Assembly: GCA_934699135.1 (NCBI GenBank)
Contig: CAKUVM010000010.1
Location: 1 to 44,356 of the forward strand
Origin: an uncultured Bacteroidales bacterium
GTDB taxonomy: Bacteria; Bacteroidota; Bacteroidia; Bacteroidales; Marinilabiliaceae
Reading direction: 5' to 3'
DNA: 44,356 nt
Made by a program: the position numbers and the translations under genes. Below the pieces are notes generated by a model, which saw only the letters and a program-made list of their open reading frames with translations, was not told where the DNA came from and made no database searches. Every line of letters starts with the position of its first letter. Positions within the stretch are counted from its first letter, which is position 1. Positions 21,624 to 30,041 of the stretch are shown here, in pieces.

Positions 21624-23006
21624 TTACAGTTGTTGTCCGTTGTCTGTTTCAACAGCCGCCTTCGCGGCCGGCCCTTTGTCTCGCCAAGCCGCCACGGCGG
21701 CGCACGCGCCCAGCAGGGCGGGGTAGTACATGCATGGCAAAATGTCTAGCGGCGAGCAGCCAGCCAGCTTGGCCGCCAGCAACATCTGCACGCCATAGGG
21801 CAGCAGCCCTTGCACGCTGCACGCCACTGTGTCCAGCAGGCTGGCCGTGCGCCGCGGGTCCACGCCGAAGCGGTCTGATATGTCGCGGGCAATGCGCCCC
21901 ACCGTGATGATGGCCACCGTGTTGTTTGCCGTGCAGACGTTGGCTATGGCCACAAGCGCGCCAATGGCGGCCTGCGCCCCACGCCTGCCTCTTATGCCGC
22001 GCTGCAAGAGGCCAATGATGAGCTTGAGCCCGCCGTTGGCCCTTATCAGCTCCAGCATGCCGCCCGCCAGCATGGCCACGATGATCAGGTCCCCCATGCC
22101 GCTCACGCCATCTCCCACGGCGCGCAGGCACTCCCAAAACGTAAGCCGCCCGCCAATCATCCCAAGGAGCGCCGCGAGACCTATGCCCACCAGCAGCACC
22201 ACCATCACGTTGATGCCCACAATGGCGAGCCCTATGACGGCGGCGTAGGGGATGACGAGGGGCAGGTTGACCGGCGAAGAGGGCACGGTGGCATCGGTGC
22301 CTATGCCCATCGCCACACAATAGGCCAGCATGACGGCGACGGCCGGCCATATTATTTTCACGTTTTGCCTAAACTTATCGGCCATGCGGACGCCCTGCGT
22401 CTGCGTGGCGGCGATGGTTGTGTCTGAGATGAACGACAAGTTGTCTCCAAAATACGCCCCGCCCACCACAAGGGCGGCCAGCGTGGCGGGCTCTTGTCCC
22501 AGCCCCTCGGCCACGCCCGCCGCTATGGGCACAAGGGCCACGACGGTGCCAACTGACGTGCCTATGGCCAGCGAGACGAAGGCCGCGGCCACGAAGAGGG
22601 CCACGAACACCATCTGAGAGGGCAAGGCGCGGAGCGTCAGGGCCACGGTGGCGTCGATGGAGCCGAGCCGCTGCGCCGTGCAGGCGAAAGCCCCGGCCAA
22701 GACGTAGATCCACACCATGAGCAGTATGTTGCGGTCTCCCGCCCCAGCCGAGAACCGCGAGACGCGCTTGTTGAGGCTGCCCCGGCTCACGCCTATGGCC
22801 AGGCATGACGACAGCAGGAACGCCACCGTCATCGGTATTTTGTCAAAGTCGCCCACCGCGACCGAGCCGCCCAGGTAGGCCAGGAGGAAAAAGGCCAGTG
22901 GGGCCAGCGACAGCGCGCTGCGGTGGCGGGCCCAGAAGCCCGGCTCGCCGCCCGACGCCTGCTCTTTTGTCTTTGCCGTTGTATCCATAGTCGCGAATTT
23001 ACTCAT
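21624..23006 (-). CDS. nhaC: Na+/H+ antiporter, NhaC family
   Basis: I take the ATG at 23006 (460 residues); an ATG at 22988 is equally possible, and the longer frame to 23141 is not credible because it adds a non-hydrophobic arginine-rich leader. About eleven to twelve membrane segments; VGGAYFGDNLSFISDTTIAA carries the conserved GDxxSxxSDTT motif of NhaC antiporters, and AIANVCTANNTVAI is also typical. It exchanges sodium for protons across the inner membrane. The two genes after it, 6 bases downstream and then overlapping, are a small acidic protein and a MATE exporter. Confidence 0.92.
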   Translation of the reverse strand: MSKFATMDTTAKTKEQASGGEPGFWARHRSALSLAPLAFFLLAYLGGSVAVGDFDKIPMTVAFLLSSCLAIGVSRGSLNKRVSRFSAGAGDRNILLMVWIYVLAGAFACTAQRLGSIDATVALTLRALPSQMVFVALFVAAAFVSLAIGTSVGTVVALVPIAAGVAEGLGQEPATLAALVVGGAYFGDNLSFISDTTIAATQTQGVRMADKFRQNVKIIWPAVAVMLAYCVAMGIGTDATVPSSPVNLPLVIPYAAVIGLAIVGINVMVVLLVGIGLAALLGMIGGRLTFWECLRAVGDGVSGMGDLIIVAMLAGGMLELIRANGGLKLIIGLLQRGIRGRRGAQAAIGALVAIANVCTANNTVAIITVGRIARDISDRFGVDPRRTASLLDTVACSVQGLLPYGVQMLLAAKLAGCSPLDILPCMYYPALLGACAAVAAWRDKGPAAKAAVETDNGQQL

Positions 23007-23069
23007 TTTGCGCGCTCTCTCGCGCCGTATAGCGGCCGCTGCCGCTACCACAATTTCGAGATAAATAGT

Positions 23070-23077
23070 TACATTTG
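23070..23077 (+). promoter_or_regulatory. -7 element of the OB-fold lipoprotein gene
   Basis: TACATTTG matches TAnnTTTG and lies 69 bases before the start codon. The gap to nhaC (23007-23146) holds no gene. Confidence 0.5.
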
Positions 23078-23146
23078 CGTTGCCCCGCACCCTGCCGCGC
23101 CAGGCTCTAGGCTCTGCCGCGACCGCCGGTGCGCAACACATTGCAT

Positions 23147-23680
23147 ATGATAAAGAAAATGATCCTCCTGGCGGTCTCCGCGGCCGCCGTCTCCCTCACC
23201 TCATGCTCCCGCCCAGCGGAGAGCGCCGGCTTGGCCGGGGAATCCATCACCGTTGACTCGCTGCTCGGCTTGGCCGAGACGCGAGTTGGAGACACGCTCG
23301 TGGTCCGCGGCTTCGTACGCCACACCTGCAAGAAAAGCGGCAGGCGATGCTTCATATCCGACTCCGAGCGGCAGAGCAAGGTGAGGGTGGAGGCCGGCGG
23401 CGAGATCGGTTCTTTCAGCCCGGCCCTCATTGGTCAGGAGGTGGCCGTAAGGGGCGTGCTGCGCGAGAAGCGCACCTCGATGGCCGACGTTGAGAAGGCT
23501 CTGGAGACCATAGAGTCAAAGATGGAGGCCGAGACCGACGGCAAAGACGCGTGCGAGACGACACTCAACACGCTAGCCGCGAAGAAAGCCTATATGGAGC
23601 TCAAGGGCAGAGACTATTACTCCGACTACTTCATCGACGGGATGGAGTGTCAGGTGGTCAGCCACTCCGACGCAAAGTAG
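23147..23680 (+). CDS. OB-fold lipoprotein
   Basis: The ATG at 23147 gives 177 residues with a lipoprotein leader ending LTSC (Cys20). The mature part has an OB-like beta-barrel: GDTLVVRGFVRHTCKKSGRRCF, a loop with SDSERQSKVRVEAG, then LIGQEVAVRGVLRE, followed by a helical tail. Bacteroidetes have many such proteins of unknown role, and the HTCKKSGRRCF segment with two cysteines is characteristic. It is probably tethered in the envelope, with nucleic-acid or oligosaccharide binding only a guess. The next gene starts 21 bases later. Confidence 0.78.
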   Translation: MIKKMILLAVSAAAVSLTSCSRPAESAGLAGESITVDSLLGLAETRVGDTLVVRGFVRHTCKKSGRRCFISDSERQSKVRVEAGGEIGSFSPALIGQEVAVRGVLREKRTSMADVEKALETIESKMEAETDGKDACETTLNTLAAKKAYMELKGRDYYSDYFIDGMECQVVSHSDAK

Positions 23681-23701
23681 GCCGTCTCCTTCGCATAGGT
23701 T

Positions 23702-24487
23702 ATGGAAAACGAGCAGGTGCTGACGGCTGTCGTCGTCATAGCCGTCTTGGCGCTCATCGCCAGACTGATCATCAACAGCCAGAGGCGCGGTGGCGTCAAT
23801 TGGCGCAAGCTGGCCTACATAGTCGCCTTGGCCGCGGTCTTCGTGGCCTCGCTGCTCCTTTTCGACCCCTACAGGGCCGAGACTTGGGTCCTGGGTCCCG
23901 TCAATGGGGAGGCAGACATGAGCGGGGGGCGCGTCATAGGCCGCGAGGCAGGGCGGGGCGTGACGCCGCTCGAGAGCCTGGAGCGAGGCGTGGTGCCAAT
24001 ATATTTCGCGCTTAGGGCAGACAGCGTGGCGCACACGGGCTATTGGCTCCTCAAGAGGGCCGACAAGGCCGGCGTGGCCAGGCGTGACCAGTTGGTGAGC
24101 CAGTCAGACACCAGCCGCACGGCAATAAAACGGACAACCTCCACCTTCGCCATAACCCGCCACCCCGACCCTGCGGCCGACTACGTGGGGGTGTATCGCC
24201 TCGCGCTCCCGTCCGGTGAGAAAGTATTGGCCGCCATGGAGCCGCGAGACGCCCGTCCGGGCCTGTCCCCCATGGCCACGGCGCGCAGGTTAGACGGCAA
24301 GATGGCCGAGATTGCTGCGCAAGACTCGCTCGTCAACAACCAGGTCTACGCCCTCTGCTTCGACACGGCGGCCTACGCCTCGGCGCAGACGCGCTACCTT
24401 GCCTATTCCGCCATATTCGCGCTGCTCATGACGGCTCTGACGGGTGTGGCCGCACGCCTGTCGCTCCGCTTCCTCTTTAAGAAATGA
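23702..24487 (+). CDS. Three-helix membrane protein of unknown function
   Basis: A 261-residue protein with two membrane segments at the N-terminus (about 6-24 and 38-54), a periplasmic-looking domain of about 170 residues, and a third membrane segment near the C-terminus (238-257). No motif is familiar to me. Its stop codon overlaps the cmk start (ATGA at 24484-24487), so it is translated with cmk and ispH, and it follows the OB-fold lipoprotein by 21 bases. Its place between a lipoprotein and housekeeping enzymes gives no functional hint beyond the envelope. Confidence 0.75.
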   Translation: MENEQVLTAVVVIAVLALIARLIINSQRRGGVNWRKLAYIVALAAVFVASLLLFDPYRAETWVLGPVNGEADMSGGRVIGREAGRGVTPLESLERGVVPIYFALRADSVAHTGYWLLKRADKAGVARRDQLVSQSDTSRTAIKRTTSTFAITRHPDPAADYVGVYRLALPSGEKVLAAMEPRDARPGLSPMATARRLDGKMAEIAAQDSLVNNQVYALCFDTAAYASAQTRYLAYSAIFALLMTALTGVAARLSLRFLFKK

Positions 24488-25194
24488 CTCAGATGAAACC
24501 ACTTAAAAATATTGTCATAGCCATAGACGGCCACTCGTCTTGCGGCAAAAGCACCGTGGCCAAAGAGGTGGCCAAGGCTCTCGGCATTGCCTACATCGAC
24601 ACTGGCGCCATGTATCGCGCCGTCACTCTGGCCGGCATCCGTGCGGGGCTGGTCACGCCAGACGGAGTCAACGAGGCGGGCGTGGTGGCTTTGCTGCCGC
24701 GGGTCCGCATCTCGTTCAGTTTTGATCAGGAGCGCGGCCGCAACACCACGTTCCTCAACGGCGAGAACGTGGAAGATGAGATCCGCGGCATGGCCGTGAG
24801 CCAGTCAGTGAGTCCCGTGAGCGCCATCCCCGCTGTGAGGGAGAAACTCACGGAGTGGCAGCGGGAGATGGGCCGCAAGGGCAGCGTCATAATGGACGGA
24901 AGGGATATCGGCACCGTCGTCTTCCCAAACGCCGACCTGAAGATTTTCATGACGGCGAGGCCCGAGGTGCGAGCCCGCCGACGCTACGACGAGATGGTGG
25001 CCAAAGGCCAGAAGCCAGTCTTCGCCGATGTCTTGGCCAACGTGGTTGACCGCGACAGGCAAGACAGCACCAGGTCCGTGAGCCCCCTGCGCAAGGCCGA
25101 CGACGCCGTGGTGCTGGACAACAGCGACATGACGCGCCAGCAACAGTATGATTTCATCCTCAATCATCTGACCTCCCTTCATCTCATAGGGTAG
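24484..25194 (+). CDS. cmk: (d)CMP kinase
   Basis: A 236-residue protein (from 24493 if the second ATG is used). The P-loop GHSSCGKST is at 16-24, then YIDTGAMYRAVTL, SVSPVSAIPAVRE, IMDGRDIGTVVFPNADLKIF and a C-terminal DRQDSTRSVSPLRKADDAV, all diagnostic of bacterial cytidylate kinase. It phosphorylates CMP and dCMP with ATP. Translation is coupled to the upstream membrane protein (4-base overlap) and to ispH (1-base overlap). The cmk-ispH pair is conserved across Bacteroidetes. Confidence 0.96.
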   Translation: MTQMKPLKNIVIAIDGHSSCGKSTVAKEVAKALGIAYIDTGAMYRAVTLAGIRAGLVTPDGVNEAGVVALLPRVRISFSFDQERGRNTTFLNGENVEDEIRGMAVSQSVSPVSAIPAVREKLTEWQREMGRKGSVIMDGRDIGTVVFPNADLKIFMTARPEVRARRRYDEMVAKGQKPVFADVLANVVDRDRQDSTRSVSPLRKADDAVVLDNSDMTRQQQYDFILNHLTSLHLIG

Positions 25195-26054
25195 TGATTG
25201 TCGAGATAGACTCCAACTCCGGCTTCTGCTTCGGCGTGCGCCGGGCCATCGCCACGCTGGAGGCTCAATTGGGTCGCGGCGAAGACGTCTACTGCGTGGG
25301 CGACATCGTCCACAACGGCAGGGAGATAGACCGCCTGCGGGGCAAGGGGCTGAAGGTCATCGAGGCCAAAGACCTTGGCAGCCTGCACAACGTGTCCGTC
25401 CTCTTCCGCGCCCATGGCGAGCCGCCGTCGAGCTATGCCACGGTGCGCTCCAACGGCTTGAGCCTCACTGATGCCACATGCCCCGTGGTGTTGAAGCTCC
25501 AGGAGCGCATCCGCCGAGCCGACGCCCGCATGATTGGCTGCGACGGCCAAGTGGTGGTGTTTGGCAAGAAGGGGCATGCCGAGGTAATTGGCCTCATGGG
25601 GCAAATCATGGGTCGCGGCATATTGCTCGAAGACGCAGGGCAAATTGGCCTTGTGGATCCCGCGAAGCCCGTGGAGCTTTTCGCCCAAACCACGAAAAAC
25701 CCTGCCGAGTATGCCAAGATTGCCGCGCTCATCAAGAGCCGGTCATCGGCCGCGGTGACGGTGCATGACACCGTCTGCCGACAGATGGCCGCCAGGGCCG
25801 AGGGAATGGAGGCCTTCGCGAGGTCGCACTCGCCCATAATATTCGTGGGAGGGGCCAAGAGTTCCAACTCCAAGGTCCTCTTCGACATCTGCCGGCAAAT
25901 AAACGAGGACAGCCATTTCGTGACGGCGGAAGACGAGGTCGAGCCGGAATGGCTTGAGGGTCGCGACGGGCCCGTGGGCATCATGGGCGCCACGTCCACG
26001 CCGTTGTGGCTTATGGAGAACGTCAAGAAAAGCATTGAGGCAATGTGCTTGTAG
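25194..26054 (+). CDS. ispH: 4-hydroxy-3-methylbut-2-enyl diphosphate reductase
   Basis: GTG start at 25194, sharing one base with the cmk stop. The 286-residue protein has the three iron-sulfur ligands Cys12 (GFCFGV), Cys96 (DATCP) and Cys195 (DTVC), plus His40, His74 (RAHGEP), the QTT loop near 165 and the SSNS loop near 223-226. It reduces HMBPP to IPP and DMAPP in the last step of the MEP pathway. The length matches the family. DUF4834 and sppA follow on the same strand. Confidence 0.95.
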   Translation: MIVEIDSNSGFCFGVRRAIATLEAQLGRGEDVYCVGDIVHNGREIDRLRGKGLKVIEAKDLGSLHNVSVLFRAHGEPPSSYATVRSNGLSLTDATCPVVLKLQERIRRADARMIGCDGQVVVFGKKGHAEVIGLMGQIMGRGILLEDAGQIGLVDPAKPVELFAQTTKNPAEYAKIAALIKSRSSAAVTVHDTVCRQMAARAEGMEAFARSHSPIIFVGGAKSSNSKVLFDICRQINEDSHFVTAEDEVEPEWLEGRDGPVGIMGATSTPLWLMENVKKSIEAMCL

Positions 26055-26075
26055 TAAAGAATAAAAATCTAGCCT

Positions 26076-26372
26076 ATGGAGCAATTTTTGGCCACGCTGA
26101 TTACCATCGCGATAGTCATCTACGCGCTCAAGTTTGTCTTCGCCCTCGTCATGCCATGGCTGCTCAAGCGGTTCGCCAAGAGCATGATGCGCAAGGCGGG
26201 ATTCACGCCCACTGAAGACACGGGGCAGGAGGCCGATGAGAAACAAAAGGGGCGGAAGACGCGCTTCGGGTGGGGAAGAACAGAAGAGGTGCTGAGGGTG
26301 AGAAGACACCGGGGACAGACCCTCTCCGACGTTTTGGGCGGTGAGTACATATCATATGAGGAGGTTGACTGA
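26076..26372 (+). CDS. DUF4834-family membrane protein
   Basis: A 98-residue protein with one N-terminal membrane segment (about 5-29), a basic linker and a C-terminal GEYISYEEV, the hallmark of the DUF4834 family of Bacteroidetes. No function is known. It sits between ispH (21 bases upstream) and sppA (53 bases downstream); in other Bacteroidetes I recall DUF4834 directly before sppA as here. Confidence 0.8.
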   Translation: MEQFLATLITIAIVIYALKFVFALVMPWLLKRFAKSMMRKAGFTPTEDTGQEADEKQKGRKTRFGWGRTEEVLRVRRHRGQTLSDVLGGEYISYEEVD

Positions 26373-26425
26373 CGCCCAAAACTCAGCCTAAAGATCTAAA
26401 AACCAAATATCAACGTTCTAAGACA

Positions 26426-28186
26426 ATGAAACAATTTCTGTTAACCTTCGCGGCGGTCATCTTGGCGGCGTTCTTGCTGTTCATGATACCGCTCATCATC
26501 ATCAGCGCCATAGCCACGGCCTCGATGAGTTCCGAAGAGCCTGAGGTGCGGAAGGGCACCGTCATCACTCTCGACATTTCTGAGCCGCTAGCCGACCGCG
26601 ACATGGACTCCCCGTCATACCGCGTGCGCAACGCTTTAAGCGGCGCGCACGCCGTGCATGGCCTCAACACGCTGTGCGACAATCTCGACGCCGCCGCTGA
26701 TGACGACAACGTGGCGGCCCTCTACGTCAAAGGTGCGGGAGTGGGCGCCAACTTGGCCAACGCCCGCGCCCTGCGCAAGGCCATCGCGGACTTCAAGGCC
26801 AGGAGCGGGAAGCCCGTATATTATTTTGACAACTCCATAGCGTCTTGCGCCGCGCTCTATGTGGCCACGGCCGCAGACTCTGTCTTCGTGGCGCAAGAGG
26901 GCATGGTCGGCATGGAGGGACCCGTGGTCTCCAAGCTGTTCTACAAGGGCTTGGCCGACAAGCTAGGCGTCAGTTTCGACATCATCAAGCACGGAAAGTA
27001 TAAGAGCGCGGTGGAGCCTTTCTTCCGCGACTCCATGAGCCCTGAAGACAAGGCTCAGAACCAGAGGATTGTGGATGTGGCGTGGAATGAGATGCGGGAC
27101 ACCATCACGGCGGCTCGCCACATCACGGCGGCCGACTTGGACAACTTCATTGACAACCTCGACTACATAGCGGGGAACTGCCAGCCGGCTGTCAAGCTCG
27201 GCCTAATTGACGGCGGGCGATACTATGACCAGGTGGAGGAGAGCCTCCGCTCCGTGGCCGGCATAGCTCCTGATGAGGAACTCGAACTGCTGAACATATA
27301 TGACTATTCCGGAGCCTCCTCGTCTTCTGCCTCCGACAAGGTCGCCGTGGTCTATGCCGAGGGTCAGATCTTCGACGGCGTGTCGGAGGATGACGAGGCC
27401 AACATATATGGTGACGACCTTGCCGCCACCATCCGCAAGCTTCGTAAAGATAAGGACGTGAAGGCCATCGTCATGCGCGTCAACTCACCTGGCGGCTCCG
27501 CCTTGGCGTCGGATGTCGTGTGGCGCGAGGTCAAGCTCGCCAAGGCCGAGAAGCCTTTCATCGTCAGCATGGGAGGCTATGCGGCTTCGGGCGGCTACTA
27601 CATCTCCTGCGCGGCAGACTACATCTATGCCGAGCCCACCACCATCACTGGCTCCATTGGCGTCTATGGCATGATTCCTAACGTGGAGAAGGCAGCTGAG
27701 AATGCCGGCATTGGCTTCGACTACGTGGGCTCCAGCAAAAAAACCGTCATCATGGGCATCAAGGCTCTCGACCCTGCGGTCAAGGCCGCCCTCCAGCGTT
27801 CTGTCGAGAACACCTACGACACTTTCGTCAATCATGTCTCCGAGGGCCGCGGCAAGACCTATGCTGAGATTGACAGCATCGCGCAGGGCCGCGTGTGGAT
27901 GGGTCATGACGCCCTCGCCCTAGGTCTCGTCGACGCCCTGGGCAACATTGACGACGCCATAGACTACGCGGCCGAGACGGCAGGCCTTGAAGATTATGAA
28001 GTGGCCGACTATCCTGAGGTGGACGACTCACCCTTTGCCATCCTCAAGCAGATTGGACTCTCCGCGCGCTTGGGCCTCGGCCATATGCTGATAGGCCAAG
28101 AGTTCGACAACCTCAACAAGATGAAGGAGCAACTTCAGTCCGAGCCCACCAAGGTATGGGCCATCTGCGATGTTGACGTCAAATAG
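26426..28186 (+). CDS. sppA: Signal peptide peptidase SppA, 67-kDa type
   Basis: A 586-residue, two-domain SppA. There is an N-terminal membrane anchor (about 4-31). The first domain supplies the catalytic lysine, Lys193 in GKYKSAVEPF; the second supplies the serine, Ser388 in GGYAASGGYYIS. ITGSIGVYGMIPN follows, as in the family. It is a membrane-bound serine protease of the periplasm that clears cleaved signal peptides. Length and both halves match the E. coli-type enzyme rather than the short type. It ends at a strong terminator; lpxK, which I recall following sppA in Bacteroides, is absent here. Confidence 0.95.
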   Translation: MKQFLLTFAAVILAAFLLFMIPLIIISAIATASMSSEEPEVRKGTVITLDISEPLADRDMDSPSYRVRNALSGAHAVHGLNTLCDNLDAAADDDNVAALYVKGAGVGANLANARALRKAIADFKARSGKPVYYFDNSIASCAALYVATAADSVFVAQEGMVGMEGPVVSKLFYKGLADKLGVSFDIIKHGKYKSAVEPFFRDSMSPEDKAQNQRIVDVAWNEMRDTITAARHITAADLDNFIDNLDYIAGNCQPAVKLGLIDGGRYYDQVEESLRSVAGIAPDEELELLNIYDYSGASSSSASDKVAVVYAEGQIFDGVSEDDEANIYGDDLAATIRKLRKDKDVKAIVMRVNSPGGSALASDVVWREVKLAKAEKPFIVSMGGYAASGGYYISCAADYIYAEPTTITGSIGVYGMIPNVEKAAENAGIGFDYVGSSKKTVIMGIKALDPAVKAALQRSVENTYDTFVNHVSEGRGKTYAEIDSIAQGRVWMGHDALALGLVDALGNIDDAIDYAAETAGLEDYEVADYPEVDDSPFAILKQIGLSARLGLGHMLIGQEFDNLNKMKEQLQSEPTKVWAICDVDVK

Positions 28187-28222
28187 TCACCCTGCTCCCT
28201 GACATTAGGGAAGCGGCTAACT

Positions 28223-28262
28223 AGCCGGCCCCCAGGCCTCATGCGGACCTTGGGGGCCGGCT
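28223..28262 (+). terminator. Terminator after sppA
   Basis: A 12-bp GC-rich stem (28223-28234 with 28251-28262) with a 16-base loop, followed by ttatttta. Confidence 0.9.
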
Positions 28263-28315
28263 TTATTTTATCCTTTTAGGTCGGTCATCAAGACTGCCAC
28301 CTCCTCTTTTCCAAG

Positions 28316-28740
28316 TCTTCCAGCCCCCATCCTCCTGTAGAGACGTGTCGTGACCCGTCTCCCGCCTCGGTCTTCAATCTTCCCCAAGCGTCATCTCATA
28401 ATATAGGGGTCGCACCCCTCAGCCTTTCCCCAAAAACTTCTTGTTCCCCTCTTGTAGAGACGTGTCGTGACCCGTCTCCCGCCTCGGTCTTCAATCTTTC
28501 CCAAGCGTCATCTCATATATAGGGGTCGCACCCCTCAGCCTTTCCCCAAATCTTCCGGCCCCCATCCTCCTGTAAAGACGGGTCGAGACCCGTCTCCCGC
28601 CTCGGTCTTCAATCTTCCCCAAGCGTCATCTCATATATAGGGGTCGCCCCCCCCCTCGGCCTTTCCCCAAATCTTCCGGCCCCCTCCTCCTGTAGAGACG
28701 TGTCGAGACCCGTCTCCCGCCGCAGTCTTCAGTTTTACCC
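28316..28740. repeat. Four tandem units of about 118 bp with two palindromes each
   Basis: Four near-identical units start with a 22-bp palindrome of the type gagacgtgtcgtgacccgtctc, split here as gagacg...cgtctc (28340-28361, 28457-28478, 28575-28596, 28695-28716; spacings 117, 118, 120). Each unit then has cccgcctcggtcttcaatct, a cttccccaagcgtcat stretch and, in the first three, a second palindrome aggggt-cgc-acccct (first at 28405-28419). The fourth is degraded. Poly-C runs (28647-28655 and 28771-28780) are present. The unit palindrome is shared with the left end of the window. No gene lies in 28187-28840. Confidence 0.88.
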
Positions 28741-28809
28741 ACAGAACCTCCCCGCCGTGGAGAAGTGTGTCCCCCCCCCCTCCCGTATGGATATAAACAA
28801 AAAAGACGC

Positions 28810-28830
28810 CCAGTCTTAGACTGGACGCCC
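28810..28830 (-). terminator. Probable terminator of the second tRNA-Asn
   Basis: Small hairpin ccagtc-tta-gactgg (28810-28824); on the minus strand it is followed within a few bases by a run of six T. It lies 11-31 bases past the tRNA 3' end. Confidence 0.5.
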
Positions 28831-28840
28831 TTTCTCCCCG

Positions 28841-28914
28841 CTCTCCAAATAGGACTTGAACCTATGACCCTCTGATTAACAGTCAGATGCTCTAACCAAC
28901 TGAGCTATTGGAGA
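28841..28914 (-). tRNA. tRNA-Asn (anticodon GTT), second copy
   Basis: Base-for-base identical to the tRNA at 4129-4202: acceptor TCTCCAA / TTGGAGA, anticodon loop CTGTTAA giving GTT, T-arm ATAGG / CCTAT, discriminator G, no encoded CCA. It lies alone between the repeat array and the glycosyltransferase gene. Confidence 0.97.
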
Positions 28915-28948
28915 ATTTAGCAGCTCGGCTCTCTTCCCGATTGCGATG

Positions 28949-28979
28949 CAAAATTACCATCCTTTCCCCGAATATGCAA
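28949..28979 (-). promoter_or_regulatory. Promoter of the second tRNA-Asn
   Basis: On the minus strand TTG (28979-28977), 20 bases, TAATTTTG (28956-28949). The tRNA begins 34 bases after the -7 element. The same -7 octamer precedes the first tRNA-Asn. Confidence 0.75.
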
Positions 28980-29104
28980 CACCTGCGCCAATTTTTTGCC
29001 CAATAAATGTTCTCCCGCAGGCTGGCCTCTTGGGCCTGATTTGCTGTTGACTGTTAATTGTCAATTGTTAACGGTCTTTATATAGGCAAAATATGGCGCA
29101 TGAC

Positions 29105-29112
29105 TATCTTTG
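29105..29112 (+). promoter_or_regulatory. -7 element of the glycosyltransferase gene
   Basis: TATCTTTG matches TAnnTTTG and lies 21 bases before the ATG. The stretch 28980-29104 between the tRNA promoter and this element holds an AT-rich inverted-repeat area (ttgactgttaattgtcaattg) and no gene. Confidence 0.6.
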
Positions 29113-29133
29113 TACGCTTTTACAATCCACACT

Positions 29134-30015
29134 ATGCTTTCCGTCTTGATTCCCAGTTACAATCATGACTGTGTCGTCTTGGTCGATGAGCTCGTCAGGC
29201 AGATTGACGACCTCGGCCTTGATGCCGAGGTCGTGGTCGTTGACGACGGCTCGACGGATATGGGCATTTTGGCCGAGAACGCAGGCATTGAGTCTATGGA
29301 TCATTGCCGCTACATTGTCTCGCCATGCAACATGGGCATCGCGCGCACGCGCAACAAGCTGCTTGACGAGGCGCGGGGGGATATGCTCCTTTTCCTGGAC
29401 TCTGACGTCTTCCCCGCCAGGCCCGATTTCCTGAAGCTCTATGTGGATGCCGCCCGCCAGGCCGACGTGGTGGTTGGGGGCATTGACTACAGGCGCGGCA
29501 AGGAGGCCGTGGCCAACCCCCTGCGCCTGCGTTATGGCCTGCGCCACGAGGTGAAATCTGCCAGGCGCAGAAGCCGCGACCCTTATGAGGAGTTCCTCTC
29601 CTCCAGTTTCCTCATCTCGCGCCGCGTGGCAGATGTTGTGCGCTTTGACGAGACTTTCGACCGCTATGGGCATGAGGACACGCTTTTCGGGGCCTCCATT
29701 CAGAAGGCGCATTTCTCCATCGAGCACATAGACGATGCCGTCTTCCATGACAATACCGACACCTCGGAGCAATACCTCTCCAAGGTGCGCATTGCGGTGC
29801 AGAGCCTGAGCATGCACGCTGACAAGCTAGAGGGCCATTCACGGCTGCTGGCCGCCTACGAGCGGGTTGACGCGCTGCGCCTCTCGCGCCTCTTCTGCTC
29901 TTTTTTCCGCGCCTTCCGCGCGCCCATGGAGCGCAACCTCTTGGGGCGTCATCCGTCGCTCCTCGTCTTGGCGCTGTATAAGCTGTCATACATCTGCGGC
30001 GTCATGCGCCTATAG
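29134..30015 (+). CDS. Family 2 glycosyltransferase
   Basis: A 293-residue GT-A enzyme starting at the ATG at 29134, directly before the first strand MLSVLIPSYN. It has the nucleotide-binding VVVDDGSTD (35-42), the NMGIARTRN acceptor-side motif, and FLDSDV with Asp88-Ser-Asp90 as the metal-binding DxD. DRYGHEDTLFG near 190 contributes the catalytic ED motif. It transfers a sugar from a nucleotide donor to an unknown acceptor, probably in cell-surface glycan synthesis; no membrane segments are evident. The next gene, an MFS exporter, starts 26 bases later. Confidence 0.9.
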   Translation: MLSVLIPSYNHDCVVLVDELVRQIDDLGLDAEVVVVDDGSTDMGILAENAGIESMDHCRYIVSPCNMGIARTRNKLLDEARGDMLLFLDSDVFPARPDFLKLYVDAARQADVVVGGIDYRRGKEAVANPLRLRYGLRHEVKSARRRSRDPYEEFLSSSFLISRRVADVVRFDETFDRYGHEDTLFGASIQKAHFSIEHIDDAVFHDNTDTSEQYLSKVRIAVQSLSMHADKLEGHSRLLAAYERVDALRLSRLFCSFFRAFRAPMERNLLGRHPSLLVLALYKLSYICGVMRL

Positions 30016-30041
30016 CCCCCCACATTTCTCTTCTTCTACAT

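Noticed and set aside
28316..28740. Possible CRISPR array
   Set aside because: Units are about 118 bp and conserved throughout, including between the palindromes; there are no unique spacers of 30-40 bp and no cas genes.
28187..28840. Insertion sequence remnant in the repeat region
   Set aside because: No transposase fragment and no terminal inverted repeats with target duplication could be seen; only palindromic tandem units.
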